DNA from: Nymphaea colorata
Lineage: Eukaryota > Streptophyta > Magnoliopsida > Nymphaeales > Nymphaeaceae
Direction: 5' to 3'
DNA length: 64,000 bases
Assembly (NCBI RefSeq): GCF_008831285.2
Contig: NC_045138.2
Location: 15,347,934 to 15,411,933, forward strand
Made by a program: the position numbers and the translations under genes. This document shows positions 1 through 12,859 of the stretch, one piece after another (positions within the stretch are counted from its first letter, which is position 1; each line of letters opens with the position of its first letter). Under the pieces are notes generated by a model, which made no database searches, was not told the DNA's origin, and saw only the letters and a program-made list of their open reading frames with translations.

Positions 1-3000
1 GACAGCACGTCTGTGACATTCAGCGTGTTTTGTTGAAAAGATGTATGGAATATCAAGTCATTCAAATGGAAAAGATGAATCAATGTCAACAATCAGATGG
101 GAGAATATATGAGTTTAAAACCTTCAGAAAAGCATGTCTTCGGATCAGAAATTAGTTGTGTCACATTTAAAACACTTGAGCAAAAGAATGTAACAATATA
201 TCAACAAAACAGTGGCAAATTCTTCCACGTCAGCCTGATTGCCTTGTTTGACAAAAATGTACACACGAGAATGAACAATCTTGTAACTAGTTAACAGTAC
301 AATATGAGAACTTGTTCTCAACCACAACTGCATGTAGATGAAAATTGATCCGACGGCTAAGATATGATCTATAGTCCCAGTCGATGTCGATTAAAGTTTT
401 GGCAATTATTTTGATGTTTATAAGCTACCTTCCATAGGTGCTGCAAGTCAAAAAGGATATCGGAATCACCGGTAGTATTGACCGGAATGTTGGTCGGCGA
501 TAGTTGAGGAAGCACTCTCAATCCATACGTATTCTTTGTCTTCTTTACTGCTTGATACAACTTTGACGTTGTGTTCATTAAACAAGTACCTAAATGGAAT
601 TTATGCTTGTCCTTAGTTCAACTTTAGCTGCCTTTATGCTTCCTCTTGCTTCGCTATATTCTTTCCTTCCGTCCTCCATTCGGCCGATCAATGATTCACT
701 TTATGGCGATCTTTTTCATCGTCATAAAGTATATCAGCAACTCAGAGAGAGAGAGAGAGTGAGTAGCGACCATATGAACTAAAGTTAATCTATATCCAGG
801 GATTGGTGCAGTGTGGCAATTATGTTCAGTTGTTATATGGTCAGTGATGTTCCTGGTTTTAAGTGTTCTGCTTTTAGCAAAAGTTCAAGCAAGGTACACC
901 TGCTGCATCAAGGTGGTACTCCTGAAGGATTTTGCCACTGTTCCCAAGAGGGTTCTGGTTTCCCTTCAACTTGTGCAGAAAAGTGGACATAAAGAGACTA
1001 GCAAGTGAAGAGCCGTCTAAATCTTGCCTTAAAATTGCTTTAGTTGAAGCTGTGAACCTCTAAAGGAAGGAATTTGATCAGATAATCGATTTTAAGTCAT
1101 ATTGAAGGTCGCATATATCCCACATTCAATTTGGAATGATCAGTCTTCACTCATTATGTAATATGGTAAGAATACGTAATCTGCAATGTTTTTCTCGTTG
1201 GCTGTTTGCTTGCATGCCTCCACCTTATTCTAATTACAATTTATACTCTTGATTATATTGGGCGACCTCGACAAGGTGGCGTTGGAGATATGGGAGGACC
1301 TCAAGCCTGTGATATAAGTTGAGATCCCCTATTTTAAAATAGATTTCATCGGCCTCATTAGTTTGGGGTGCACAGAGAAACCCACAGCCTAACTGAAGGC
1401 CAAATTTGCTCACCTAACCCTCATCCTTTTAAAATATAAGGTCTGCTTGTAGTATCTTGAGATGCCGCCCCCACCATGCTGAACCCTGTAAAGTTGAATA
1501 TAATGTGTAGAGAAAAAGAATTCAACTTCATATCCGAATCTGAGATAGTCGGTGATCGAGATCACTCTAGCACCACAACCTCTTTCTAACCAGCTAGCTT
1601 GCATCAATCTTTTTCGAACAATTAACGCTTGTATTAATACGTCGCACAAGGCCTTTTCCTAATTAACCATTAGGAGCATATTCTTTATCTTTTATAGTTT
1701 TAAGTCCTTTCTTTCGTCTCGTTTAAAAAAGAAGGTCCTTTCTTTCAAATCATCAGGATGGAGCTCGACGACTTCATGTCCTATCGATGCTTTGCTTTCA
1801 CTGTTATGGATGCCATTAAAGAATTCTTAGTGGCCGATATGAAAGAAAGGGGGCGGCTCCTGGTCATGTCGCGGGGCATATGCATGGTGAGTGGCAGGCC
1901 CAAAATAGCTCGTATCAACGGGCTCTATGAACGGAGATGACTTTGAGGTCAGACAAATTCATAATATATAACTGCCTCTGTGTAGGCCAACCTGATATCC
2001 TGATCCACATCTGTTACAGCAAGTTTTCTCTATCAACCTAGCTAGGTCTGCATAGGTCTGGTTTTGGTCTTATACCTGCCATTAGATGCATATTCAATCT
2101 AAAAAATGCATTTGGGCAGTTTCAGGAATATTACTTTTCTCTAGATTTTTGGTTGGTCGGTTACCTTATTGATGATGTGTCTAATTATCGTCATCATGTA
2201 GCTCCACGCACAAAAGTGTATGACTTTTGAACTCTGAGCACTTATTGGTACCAAATGCTCTTCGCAGGAAGTATCTATATAGACCATGTTCTCTATATGT
2301 CTAGACTCTTGGAAAAAGAAGTTTTTAAATGCCTAAGAATGACGCTAGAATGTTAACATCTTTACTGTATCAATACCTTCCTCTTTGTCTCTCTCTCTTC
2401 ATATATATAGTTGGCAGGTCCCAAACCATTAGGTCAGGGACAAAACCAGTTTGCTTATCATTCAAATATGAAGGACGAGCTCTAGGTTTTTTATGGCTTG
2501 ACAAATTCTTAAAAGATAGGTACTCGAATCACTTGGTTCATTACCAAACTGTTTATCAACCGGTTTATTGTCAGACTGTTCCTTATATGGTTCATGTTCA
2601 GTTGATTCATTATCGAACTTTTTTTCAGTCGATTCATTGTCAAACTATTATTTTGAATAGATCAGATCGTCCAGTAAATTGGTTTGATCTTTAGATCATT
2701 ATTTTTATTATTGAGTTTTTTTATGAACTTTACATCCCTACTTTCGATTAGTCTCATAGTCGAGGTAGTAATTATGGCATATTTTTTGCGAAGAGAGCGA
2801 GAAAGAGAGCATGAACTAAACGCAAGTATCTTTGCACTTTGGCAAAGAGCTGGCTGGTTGGTGATTTGCAGAGCAGAGTGTAGCTAGAATTCGACAGCGA
2901 ATGTGATGATGAGGGTAGGGCCAGCAACCGGCCGATGGATGAGCCAAAAAGTCCCAAACGAAGGTAGAAGATGGATCACCAAATGCTCGCAGCAATTAGG

Positions 3001-3634
3001 GACAAATAAATTCGGGCATATTGCAAAAGGCAAAATTAAGGTATGATTCATAACGTAAGGGCAGAGCAAAGGGAAACCTACTTTGGAAGCAGAAAAGCGA
3101 AATCTTCCTTAATAAATTTCAAAAGAGCACTCCTTTTAATGCACCTTGATGCGTTGAAAAGAATCCCTTTTTCCTTCTTTTTGATTTCATAAGCAACATT
3201 CTCTCCTTTGGAAAGTGAGTCCCCCTAAACAAAAGAAAAAAATTAAAGTTTTAGTTCAGAAAAATGCGAAAGGGCATCTCCCCTTTAAGCCTCACAAGAA
3301 TGTTGGCTTTACGAGAAAAGATATCGCCCTTCTTCCAAACAAATTAAATTACCAAAATCCACCCAAGGCAGTGGAAGAATGACATTGCCCCATCTTTATC
3401 ATAATCTATTCAACTGCATATAACTTCTTACGTTTCTCTCATTGCCCTCAGATTTTCTCGAAATTCCAGAAACCACACCAGACTTGCATTATTGGCCAAG
3501 ACAACCCCAAACTTTCAAGGAACCCCTTGGCTTTTACTTTTCAGAGGCAAGTGTGCACCAAGTTCCTTTGTAACATTCCATCATCCTGAGTTTTGAAAGT
3601 AAGATAAACCAATGCTGAAATGACTTAGCACACT
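1..3634. other. Gene-poor spacer
   Basis: I see no convincing gene here. The open frames are short, have no recognisable domain and are not framed by splice sites that extend them. The stretch is AT-rich and holds a short GA run near 745-760 and a degenerate internal repeat at about 2534-2650, listed separately. Confidence 0.5.
2534..2650 (+). repeat. Degenerate repeat with a TTCATTGTCAAAC-like core
   Basis: Four variants of a 13-base core (TTCATTACCAAAC, TTTATTGTCAGAC, TTCATTATCGAAC, TTCATTGTCAAAC) start near 2536, 2563, 2606 and 2633, with spacings of about 27, 43 and 27 bases. The open frame that runs through it is repetitive for this reason and is probably not a gene. Confidence 0.4.
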
Positions 3635-4075
3635 CCTCACCAAACTCAGCTGATAATAGATTCCAATCTGTCCTCTAAAAGTTTTTCGGTTTTAACATGA
3701 CGAAGGTTAATGACAACTAACTACTTAACAATTTCCTTTATAAATCTTCAAAGATTCTCACAGTTTTCAATATAGGACTAAACTCTCAAAATACAATGGA
3801 AGTTATAATTTACCCCCCTTAAGGCAGCATCTGTGTGTGAGGAACCGTAAGTCCGAGCATTGAACTGACTCTGACACCACTGCAACGACCTGGCTCAGGA
3901 TGGATCCCAACTTGCCCCCTAAAAATTTCAGTTTTAGCATACCTGAAAAAGGTCAGGATCCAAAACGACTAACTACTTAATACCTTCCTTATAAGTCCTT
4001 GAAAATTCTTCATTGAAAGTGAAGCATTACAAATATATCATTATGAAATGAGAGTCTGATACTCCTCTTCCTAGA
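3635..4075 (-). mobile_element. TRIM-like miniature LTR retroelement (fossil)
   Basis: Two diverged direct repeats (roughly 3637-3812 and 3885 to about 4070) flank only some 70 bases. Read on the minus strand, the upstream repeat ends in a GGTCGTTGCA-like end followed at once by a tRNA-Met-type primer-binding site (TGGTGTCAGAGTC, about 3870-3884). A polypurine tract, TTAAGGGGGG, lies at about 3813-3822 directly before the second repeat. Terminal repeat, primer site, very short non-coding interior, polypurine tract, terminal repeat is the layout of a terminal-repeat retrotransposon in miniature. It carries no coding capacity. The repeats have drifted visibly, so the insertion is old, and the outer ends are uncertain by some tens of bases. 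Confidence 0.55.
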
Positions 4076-5405
4076 GCTTCTTGCTTCGAATGTGTACGAC
4101 TGCATCAATTTGTGGAGGAGATTAAGGCCCACGAGAATCCAGTTATATATAGGGGACGCCCCACAAAAACCCAACCAGATACTCACTTTCTACCAATCGG
4201 ACCAGCTACATATGTCAAACCTCTTAGAGCAAACTGCACCAATATGCTCGTTTAGGGAGCCGATAGAGAAATTTATAAGGCTCGATGACTCCATAATATC
4301 CTGAAAGTGATTATATTATGCTGTTTGTAAGTCTGGAATTTGTCGCTTGTGACTTTTAACGAAACTGTGTTCGGAGAAATAACGAATGTTTTGTAAAGTG
4401 TAAAAAAGGAGGGGGCTGAGCTCATTCATTCCCCACAGGCCGCAGGCCTTTTCCCCTTTCAAACTCTATTATATATTCCCTTCCTTTTGAGGCTTCCCTC
4501 CTTCTTTTGGGGGCTTTTCCTCCATCAGGAAAAAAGGAAGAAACCTGTCTCCTCCCACATGGCTGCTTTTTCCTCTCTCCTTCTTGCAGATGCTAATTCC
4601 ACTGAACGGCAAGCACCATCGGATAATTTATCTCTTTCTAAGACATTGGTGGGACCGAACGCGTCGGCCACATCCTCCTTTTGTTAACTTTACTGTTCTT
4701 GTTTACTCAGTTTTATTTTCATGTCGTTGGAAACTATTTAATTATATTCCTATGCGTGTATACAAGTATGACAATGATTGCATTGCATCTTATGTATATA
4801 AGAAATAAGATATGATTGCTCTCCAGTCGGAACACGACACTGGAATAACTGGGATATCAATAGTAAGTTGAACCTTATCATTTATATTTTGTTATGATAC
4901 ATGAGGACGCACATGTTTGTGTTGGTTTGTGTGTGTGTGTGTGTGTGAGGGCGTGCGTGCATGCAATGCTTAATTGAACAAGTGAGTGCATGCATGCATG
5001 GCCGATAGAGAAATATTGTCCATGATCAATCTCAATGCATCACGTTTTACTTCTCTCAACAAGTGCCTTTCCGATATTCTCTAACTGAATATGTTATATA
5101 ATTGATGTTTGAATATACCAACATGTTTCTGCCGTAAAACTAAAATTGAGTGATTTCGTAAAATTGTATATAATGCCAACGGGTCGAGCTCTCTAAGTCA
5201 TACAAGCGTCAATCATTCAGTACTTCTCAAGTATCTTGTTGATAAACCCAAAATTTGTATTGTGAGGATTAAATTTTATAATTTACACATTGAAAATTCT
5301 CATAGATTCATCGATTGACTATATGTCAAGTTTAACACGTACAAAACAGCACATCCAACACTTGCAAACTCAAGGGCAAGCGAGGATCAACATAAACAAC
5401 GTAAT
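4076..5405. other. Gene-poor spacer
   Basis: No supported gene. It contains a GT run at about 4929-4948 and a CATGCATGCATG stretch near 4989-5000. A short frame at 4487-4687 has no recognisable domain and no splice support. Confidence 0.45.
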
Positions 5406-5409
5406 CTAA

Positions 5410-5410
<1 letters not shown>

Positions 5411-5470
<60 letters not shown>

Positions 5471-5490
5471 GATAGATAGATAGATAGATG
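5411..5490. repeat. Compound microsatellite (TC)n(TA)n(GATA)n
   Basis: A TC run (about 5412-5445) passes directly into TA (about 5446-5470) and then GATA units (to about 5489). A smaller relative with TA followed by GATA-type units lies at about 5649-5683. Open frames through these tracts are artefacts of the repeats. Confidence 0.9.
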
Positions 5491-6042
5491 CAACCCATGT
5501 GTATTTGGAAGAATAAATCTGTGCTTGAAGGTCACATGCATTGATTGATGATAGGTATGATTTGGGTGGGACAAGAAGTTGGTGCTTGCCAGTTTTCATG
5601 GTAGGTTAGCAATTTTTTTAACATATACTTATAGAGAGAGAAAGAAGGATATATATATATATATATACATAGATAGATAGATAGGTGAGCAGGGGAGCAC
5701 AGCAATCCAGGGTGGGTACGGTTAAGGAAGCACAAAAAGAAGCGGCCGCATCTGCAGAAAAGAGAAAAGAAATTAAGAAAGAGTTCAGTGTAAGGGGATG
5801 AAGGAGGCAGGGGAATATGTGAGTGTGGGAATTTGGGAGAGATTCTCTCCTACCTCCTCCCCTCTCAAAAGCCGGGGACAAGGAAGATGGGAATGGCGAT
5901 GCAATTTTTAATGCAGAAAGTGGATGCTGCTTTTTAAGCATAATCTCCTTTCCCTTTTCCCCCTTCCTTTCGACCCTGATCCCAAAGCTTTTCCTCATCA
6001 TACAAATTCATAATCTTCCTTGCTTTTCTTATGTTCATCCCA

Positions 6043-6223
<181 letters not shown>

Positions 6224-6240
6224 AAGGGAGCTGTAAACAG

Positions 6241-9200
6241 CATTAGACATGCTTAATTTTCATTAACATGTTTATCCACCAAACCGTGCCTGAATTAGTT
6301 TGAACGCTACAGAAAACTTCATTCGAACCATCAATAATTAATGATTTGTTGCTCTTTTTGGAGCCATGTAAGCATGAAAAACGCTTAATTTCTTAGTTCC
6401 TTACTAAATCCACTGTAAGATCATATTTAGATTGTTAGTTTATGCAAGAATGCATACAAATTATGACGCCAAATCATGCAACTTTGACTACTGTAACACT
6501 TTTCTCCACTCCTTTTTCTAATTGAATCACGATGAAAAGGAAAATGAGGGACAAACTTCGTTGTGGGGAGTTAGGGAGTTACAATATAGTTTTGTGTGTG
6601 GTGTGTTTATCAAAATTCAGAACGAGAAAGTTCTATGCCAAATTGGCACAAATATTTTGAAATACTAAACAGTAAGTCCGTCAAGCAGCTACAAATAAGC
6701 AAACTAATCAGGAGGTATTCTGAAAAATAACAGTTGAAAGAGATTAAAGCAAAGAATGAGTAGCACAATAAAAGAATAACTAATGAAATATATTTCAAAT
6801 TTCAGAACTCTGCTTCATTACTAATGGACCGTAAGGTTTTAAATGGAGGAAAGTTGGATCAATGAATTTGGATACAGTTCTACAGATCTACGTCTCTTTG
6901 GATTCAATTATACAGGTCTGGATCCCTTCACTTGGATTCTCACATTCTGAATCTAATAGATATGTTACATAATGGTACTAACTGCATGTGGCAATTAACC
7001 TTCTCATCACATGGAAAGATGTCCTCAGTGAAAAGAAAGTAAAAAGTGAGATATTTCTAAACATAGTGAAAAATACTCTTAAAAAGGAAGACAAAATGAA
7101 GATTTTTTTTTTATCAAAAGCATTCAGTCACACATTTTTCCATCACAACCTTTCCGTGGGTCTCTACAGCAACTCATTTTGCATTTTTGCCTGGTTATAT
7201 ATATATATATATAGGCGGAGAGAGGATTTTTGTAAAAATTAAACGGTCCAATGAACTTATCCTAGTAGGGTCAAACTAAACCCGAATCTAAAAAATACAA
7301 TACCCAAATAAAAATTTTCAATTTTTATAATGTAAATATATATATAACTTGTACTTGAGGCAAGATTTTTTTCTTGACACATCCTACTCAGATTCAGATG
7401 CAAGGCTTGGAAAGGTTCCCTCAAATTATTTACTATATCTTGGTGATACGTGTGCATTTTTTGTACCACAATGGCCGTCAACATAATGTATTCTGAGCCC
7501 CAACTCACATGAAGACAACGCCTCTATGTTGGTCATAAATAATTTTCTTTTGTCTTGGCAGAAATGTGGTCAGAAAGGTGCATATGGTTGTATTATATAT
7601 AGTGCATATATGTGGAAGCACACTCGTTATGTCAATATCCCCAACTTTGTGACAACCAATAATAAGCTTCATTTATTAACAAATCTTTTTTTTTTTAATT
7701 TTTGGTTTAATAGACTATATTATCCCTTTCTCCTTTCATCAAATTTGAGGTTCCCTTTTAAAGAAAAATGTATATTATTATGTTAAAATTTTATTAAAAA
7801 AATAAGCTACGGGACCTCAGAATATTGGATTGTTGGGTCGGCGGTGCTTGCACACATACATGCCTTTAGTTGCCACTTTATATGGTGTTTCTAGAGCATA
7901 TCCAACATGGGGCGGCGACATTATTCCAAAAATGTTAAATAATTTCTGCTTTTTTGGGGTAGTGTAAAGGGAAAAAATATGCAAATCTTGAGCTGCCTCC
8001 TTTTTCTTTAAAGAGAAAAACAATAAAGATCTTTTCTTTTTGGGCTTTATCCCTCGCATTTGGAGGCGGAAATACTCGATCTTAACGAAAGTTTTTGCAT
8101 TGTTGGTGAAACATTTTGACTACCAAATATAATTGATCGGCCGTGTCCAATTGAATGAATTGGTCTACTTCTTATTTTCAACTGAAAAACGAAAGATAAT
8201 TGAATATCATCAATCCTTCTCAAAAACAAGAAAATGATCAAGATTCACATGGACCCTCCTTGGTGTCACTTGGCTCTTGCGTTTTTAGTATTTGAATCCT
8301 TGATAGGCATAGTTCGTCGGACCAGTAACTTAATCTTTCAATTTATAATTTTTAATACAGATTCATGAAACAGTAGCAAACTATTGTTAATGTTAAACTG
8401 ACACAATTGTTTGCTCATATATTGGATTGCAAACCTGCTGCCTCACGAGGCGCATCTTGCTATTTTCATCTTTTAGGGCGTGTTTGAATCAGTGGACGGA
8501 GTGTCCACAAGTTTTGATTGAATACTCCATCTCAACCGTATAAGGTGTTAATCAAACACAAGAAGCCACATTGCAAACGAGGCATCTTGGACAGAACAAC
8601 ACAAACAGCCACCCAGTTTCTTCTTTTTCATAAATTACAACAAGAAAACCCTAATATCTCTGGCCTGCACACAAAAAAAAGTATGTTATCTTGTCCCTCA
8701 AAAATTTTTTAAAACAAAAATGCATACTCACTGGTATTGAACTCTAGACCGCTTTCTACTATAAGTTTGACAACTCATATGACTAGGGACAGCCAGCCAA
8801 AATATTTGTAAAGGAAGGGGTCACATTGCGGTTTCATATAAAATACGAAGGTAGCATTTTTGAAAACTTTCATAGAAGAAATTCAAAAACTTTCATACTT
8901 TCTTTATAATAAGTTAAGTATACATGGGTACTTGGACACATTTGGATACTTTTTAGATCGAAACAAACCCAAACTGCTTAATTTACTTGATTTATTTTTT
9001 TCAACTCAGTTTTTGTTCTGTTTTTATAGTTATTGTTCATCAACATGTAACTTATTTATTTATATCACTTGTTTATTTAAATGTTGCTTATATATATATA
9101 TATATATATATCTTCATACTCACTTTTTTTTAAAAGTTGTAGTGTCTACACCCATATCTTGTACCAATGCCCCGAACCCATGTGATTTAGATGATAAGTC

Positions 9201-12200
9201 ACACAAATGGTAATGTAATCTTCGTTTTTTTCTTTTCCTTTTTTTATTCAACCTATTCTTATATACGTGGAGATCTAGGGAATGTTCTTATTTGGGATTG
9301 ATATATAACCTCACATTATTCTATCAAGACAAATTTGTAAACTGAAAGCATCCCCTGCTTTTTGTCAAGTGTAAAAATCGTTCCTTACTATTTAAAGTCA
9401 CTGCTGGCATCTTTCAAAGATATTAAACATGGAGACAAAGTTTCCACAGCTTGAAACTTTTACAGACTTTAACAAAAGGCACTGAGAAGGAAACGAAAAG
9501 AAAGGGGCTCTAAGTCGTTTTTTAAACCAATAAGGAATAATACCCATTAAATCAATCTCCATTGTTTGTCAAGTACAAAGGAGACATATATACAGAGAGC
9601 ACTTATACCCACTTATAAAATGTTCGCCATTTTTCTACAAATGATATGTTTTTGGTTCATTCAACTTTATAGATACGAACTGCATACTTGTTTAGAGAAA
9701 ATCAATTTAAACACATGGTTACAGCATATAAGAAATTAAGTATTCTAATGTGTTGCAAAATCAATTATTCACATTGTTAATGTCTATGACTAGAAAGTTC
9801 AAGTCAAAACAACATTATCTCAAAGATAAACACTTAAATAAATATCGTTCAGCATATATAAAGTTTAGACTTCTAGTTATGGTTTTGACAACATTAAAAA
9901 AAAAAAAAAAACTTGAAGTATAAAAGTAAAAATGGGAAATTTTTGTAGAAATTTTTTTAAGAGCTTCCATTTGTTTCCCTTGTGTGCACATAAATTGTGG
10001 TAAATTCATGTATAGCAACCTCAGTTTCTAAAGGCAAGTGCTCTTCCTTTTGATCATTTGCTAGGCTGTCCTCTTATGTTGATCTTGCCCTCTAAACTTG
10101 TAGAATTAACTGACATTATATAAGTAAACATTAATGTCATCTAAAATATTTCAAAACTCAAGTGGTTACGCATAAATTTGCCATATATTGACTTGGATTT
10201 GAGAGTTTCTCTATTTGAAGAAAGAAAGTTTTTTAACTTAATTATTTTAATTAAGAACCATTCAAAATGACATGCTAACTAACATTTGGCATAAGCGCAT
10301 ATAGCTCCCACAAAAACTTTATGTATTTCATTACAGTTCTTTTTTCTTTGGGTTTTTTCCTTTAAAAATGATGCACCTTTTATGGGGTGCTTCGGTCTTA
10401 AGCAAGGTAGAAATTGGTTTAAGTAAAAGCGAAAGGAAAAGGGATTACAAACTGCTGAGTCACACTGAGTTGTGGTTTTCAATGGCGATAGAAGTTATTC
10501 AAGTTTGGTCAAAAGTTGGGTAACAGCAAAAAGCAAAGATAGAAAAGAGAAAAGGAGGAAAGCTTGAACCGCACAAGGCAGATTGTAGATCACAAGAGAC
10601 GAAAAATTGAATGATTTTGAATAAAGGTTTTGGAAATGATGACGATGCTTTTCGCCATTTGTAGGAGCTTTCCAAATTTTTTTTCTTCTTCTTTTTTTGG
10701 GCTTATCATGCATCCAATTATTGGATTTTCGAATGGAACATCTACTTTTTGGCTATGCAACTTTTAAATAACATTTCACACACACACACACACATATATA
10801 TTCATTTATTTTGTTGATTTAGTAAACAACCTTCTTTACATTGACTACATCAAATGATCAAGACAAGGGTGTGGGATTTTTTCACACATAAATGCTATTC
10901 AAAGGATCCAAAGGACCATGTTAATGGGTGTTGTGGCAAACCGTCATGCATAATGGTTGAAGCTTAATTTTTGGTAATTTGCTCATAGATCAAAGCCAAA
11001 GGTCTGAATTTTATATTATGAAATTAGAGTTGCTATAAAATCTTGATGTTATATGCAGTGGAGCAGAAACTGCGTGTAAACAGATACAGTATATCGGATT
11101 TCCAATCTGATTTCCGATTTTCGATCCGTTCCAGATGGATCTAATAAAGAAATCAAGATACAATCACCAATCACGAATCAAAATCTGCGTCCGATACTGA
11201 ACTGGGATTCGAAAATGATCTGCAGTGTTTATACATAAATGCCAAGTCAGGTCTGGATTCTGCTTAAGAAATGGGGTTGGAACCCAATCCAATTATGTAG
11301 AATGCAATCCAGTTGGTTTCAGTAAACGCTGGATCCAAGCCGAATTCGAACTGTTATCAGAATCAAGAAAAAGAAATGAACAAGACAAAACATGTAGAGT
11401 ACTTTTGCATGTATGTAGTGGAAATGAAGTTCATTGTCTAGAACATTTGAAAAGGGTCATCCACATTCTTAGTGGGTTATTAATCTTGCATTATTTATAC
11501 AAGTTTGTGGATAGTCATAGATCTAAAGAAAGAAGTCAAACCATTATATGTAAAAACAACTCCATAAATAAACATGGGGAATGCAACTTTTGATATGGCA
11601 GATATGAATATTAGGAAATCTTGCTTTTGTTAATATACCATGTCAGCGAATAAATAGCACGCATGCCGGTTGGATTCCGGCAAGTCGAATTTTGGAAAGA
11701 GTTGTAGGTCCGAACTCATTGTTGTATACCTAATAATCAAATCTATAAAATCTGTTTTATTACAGAGAGCACAAGGTTATGAGATCCAGATGGGACGACC
11801 ATAAGGGATGCACATGCATAATCGCTTGCTAAATTCTAGGTCCGAATCTTGTTAGCCACTCAATTTCATCATGCTAAGCAAATCTAGTAAGATGGAACAA
11901 AAGTCAAGGAACTTGATGCAAAGAATAAAACTCGATTTGTTAGTGATAGAAATCTATTCATTGCTCATATGCGTTTCCATAGTGGAAAATCACTAGCTAG
12001 TTTGCTTTCTGTCAGCATTTTTCAGTAAAATTATCCAATGCCACAATCGCGATTGCACCGATTTCATTGGAACAACTTCTCAATATTGTGGCATAGAACA
12101 ATTAGAACACGGCAATAAATGATTGTTCCTGTGACTACCTTGATGAGAAAGATATCTGTAGCATACCTCTTTCATGGAAACCTGTAACTGTGTTCATTAG

Positions 12201-12560
12201 CAACTCGCAAGAGAAACTCTTTGGAAAATGAAACCGATACATATCATGTGAAAATTTTCGGGAATTTTTCTTTTTTGGTTGGATGGTACCAATACTAGTA
12301 CAACTACCTGCGTCTTGCAGATGAAATTTTCTTAATGAAGAGGAAAATCTTATCGTCTTCTCTCAGATTCATGTGGTGGGATGGCAATGGCTTCAAAAGT
12401 ATAACAAAATACAGAAGAAAGTCACGTGAAAGGATAATATATAATTGATACTGCAAACCGTTTTCCTTTTCAAATTGGCAAGAATTAGGCAAATCCGTGC
12501 CAGTTTTATGCAGAAAGAAGCACACTAGGCTACTGTTGACCTCCTGCTGGTTGAAAGTTG
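6241..12560. other. Gene-poor AT-rich spacer
   Basis: I find no supported gene in these 6.3 kb. Short TA runs occur near 7198-7213, 7338-7347 and 9090-9111, and a CA run near 10778-10793. Several short open frames (for example at 8860-9213 and 11225-11593) have low-complexity or unremarkable translations with no recognised family. A possible very small element with matching GTGTTTGA / TCAAACAC ends lies at about 8483-8560. Confidence 0.45.
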
Positions 12561-12573
12561 AAGGGCTTAAGGG

Positions 12574-12852
12574 CTAAGAACAGTTCTCTGGCCAGATGTA
12601 CCCAGCTCTTGTTGTGGGCTCTGATTTTGGTATTGCTATTCCATGAAGATCTTTCAGGTCTTCCAGGAAAAGAGGCAGTACCTGCTTATTGATATGCTGT
12701 GTCCAGCAACTTCTGTCACGGTTTACACAATCAAGCGTAAAACTAGATGGACATTTCCACCAATAAAATTGGTCGTGCAGTAATGGGATTCTGTAATCAT
12801 CATCGATGCTAGTCAAGAATCTGCCTTGTGGCAGAAGAGTTGGGAGCTTCTT
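12574..12852 (-). other. Exon-like open frame, possible C-terminal exon or gene remnant
   Basis: On the minus strand a frame stays open from about 12852 to a stop at 12574-12576. Its composition is typical of a folded protein (for example LLHDQFYWWKCPSS, FLEDLKDLHGIAIPKSE, and the C-terminus AGYIWPENCS), with several Trp and Cys residues. There is an AG dinucleotide just upstream (about 12850-12851) that could be a splice acceptor, and a stop precedes it in frame. I found no upstream partner exon between 12.9 and 14.6 kb and do not recognise the family. It may be the last exon of a gene with a distant start, a fragment left by rearrangement, or chance. Confidence 0.3.
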
Positions 12853-12859
12853 TTACAAC

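Noticed and set aside
2329-2694. 121-codon open frame
   Set aside because: Half of it is the degenerate TTCATTGTCAAAC repeat and the rest is low-complexity; no domain or splice support.
8476-8565. Possible 90-base MITE with GTGTTTGA / TCAAACAC ends
   Set aside because: The inverted ends are only eight bases and no clear target duplication is seen; chance cannot be excluded.
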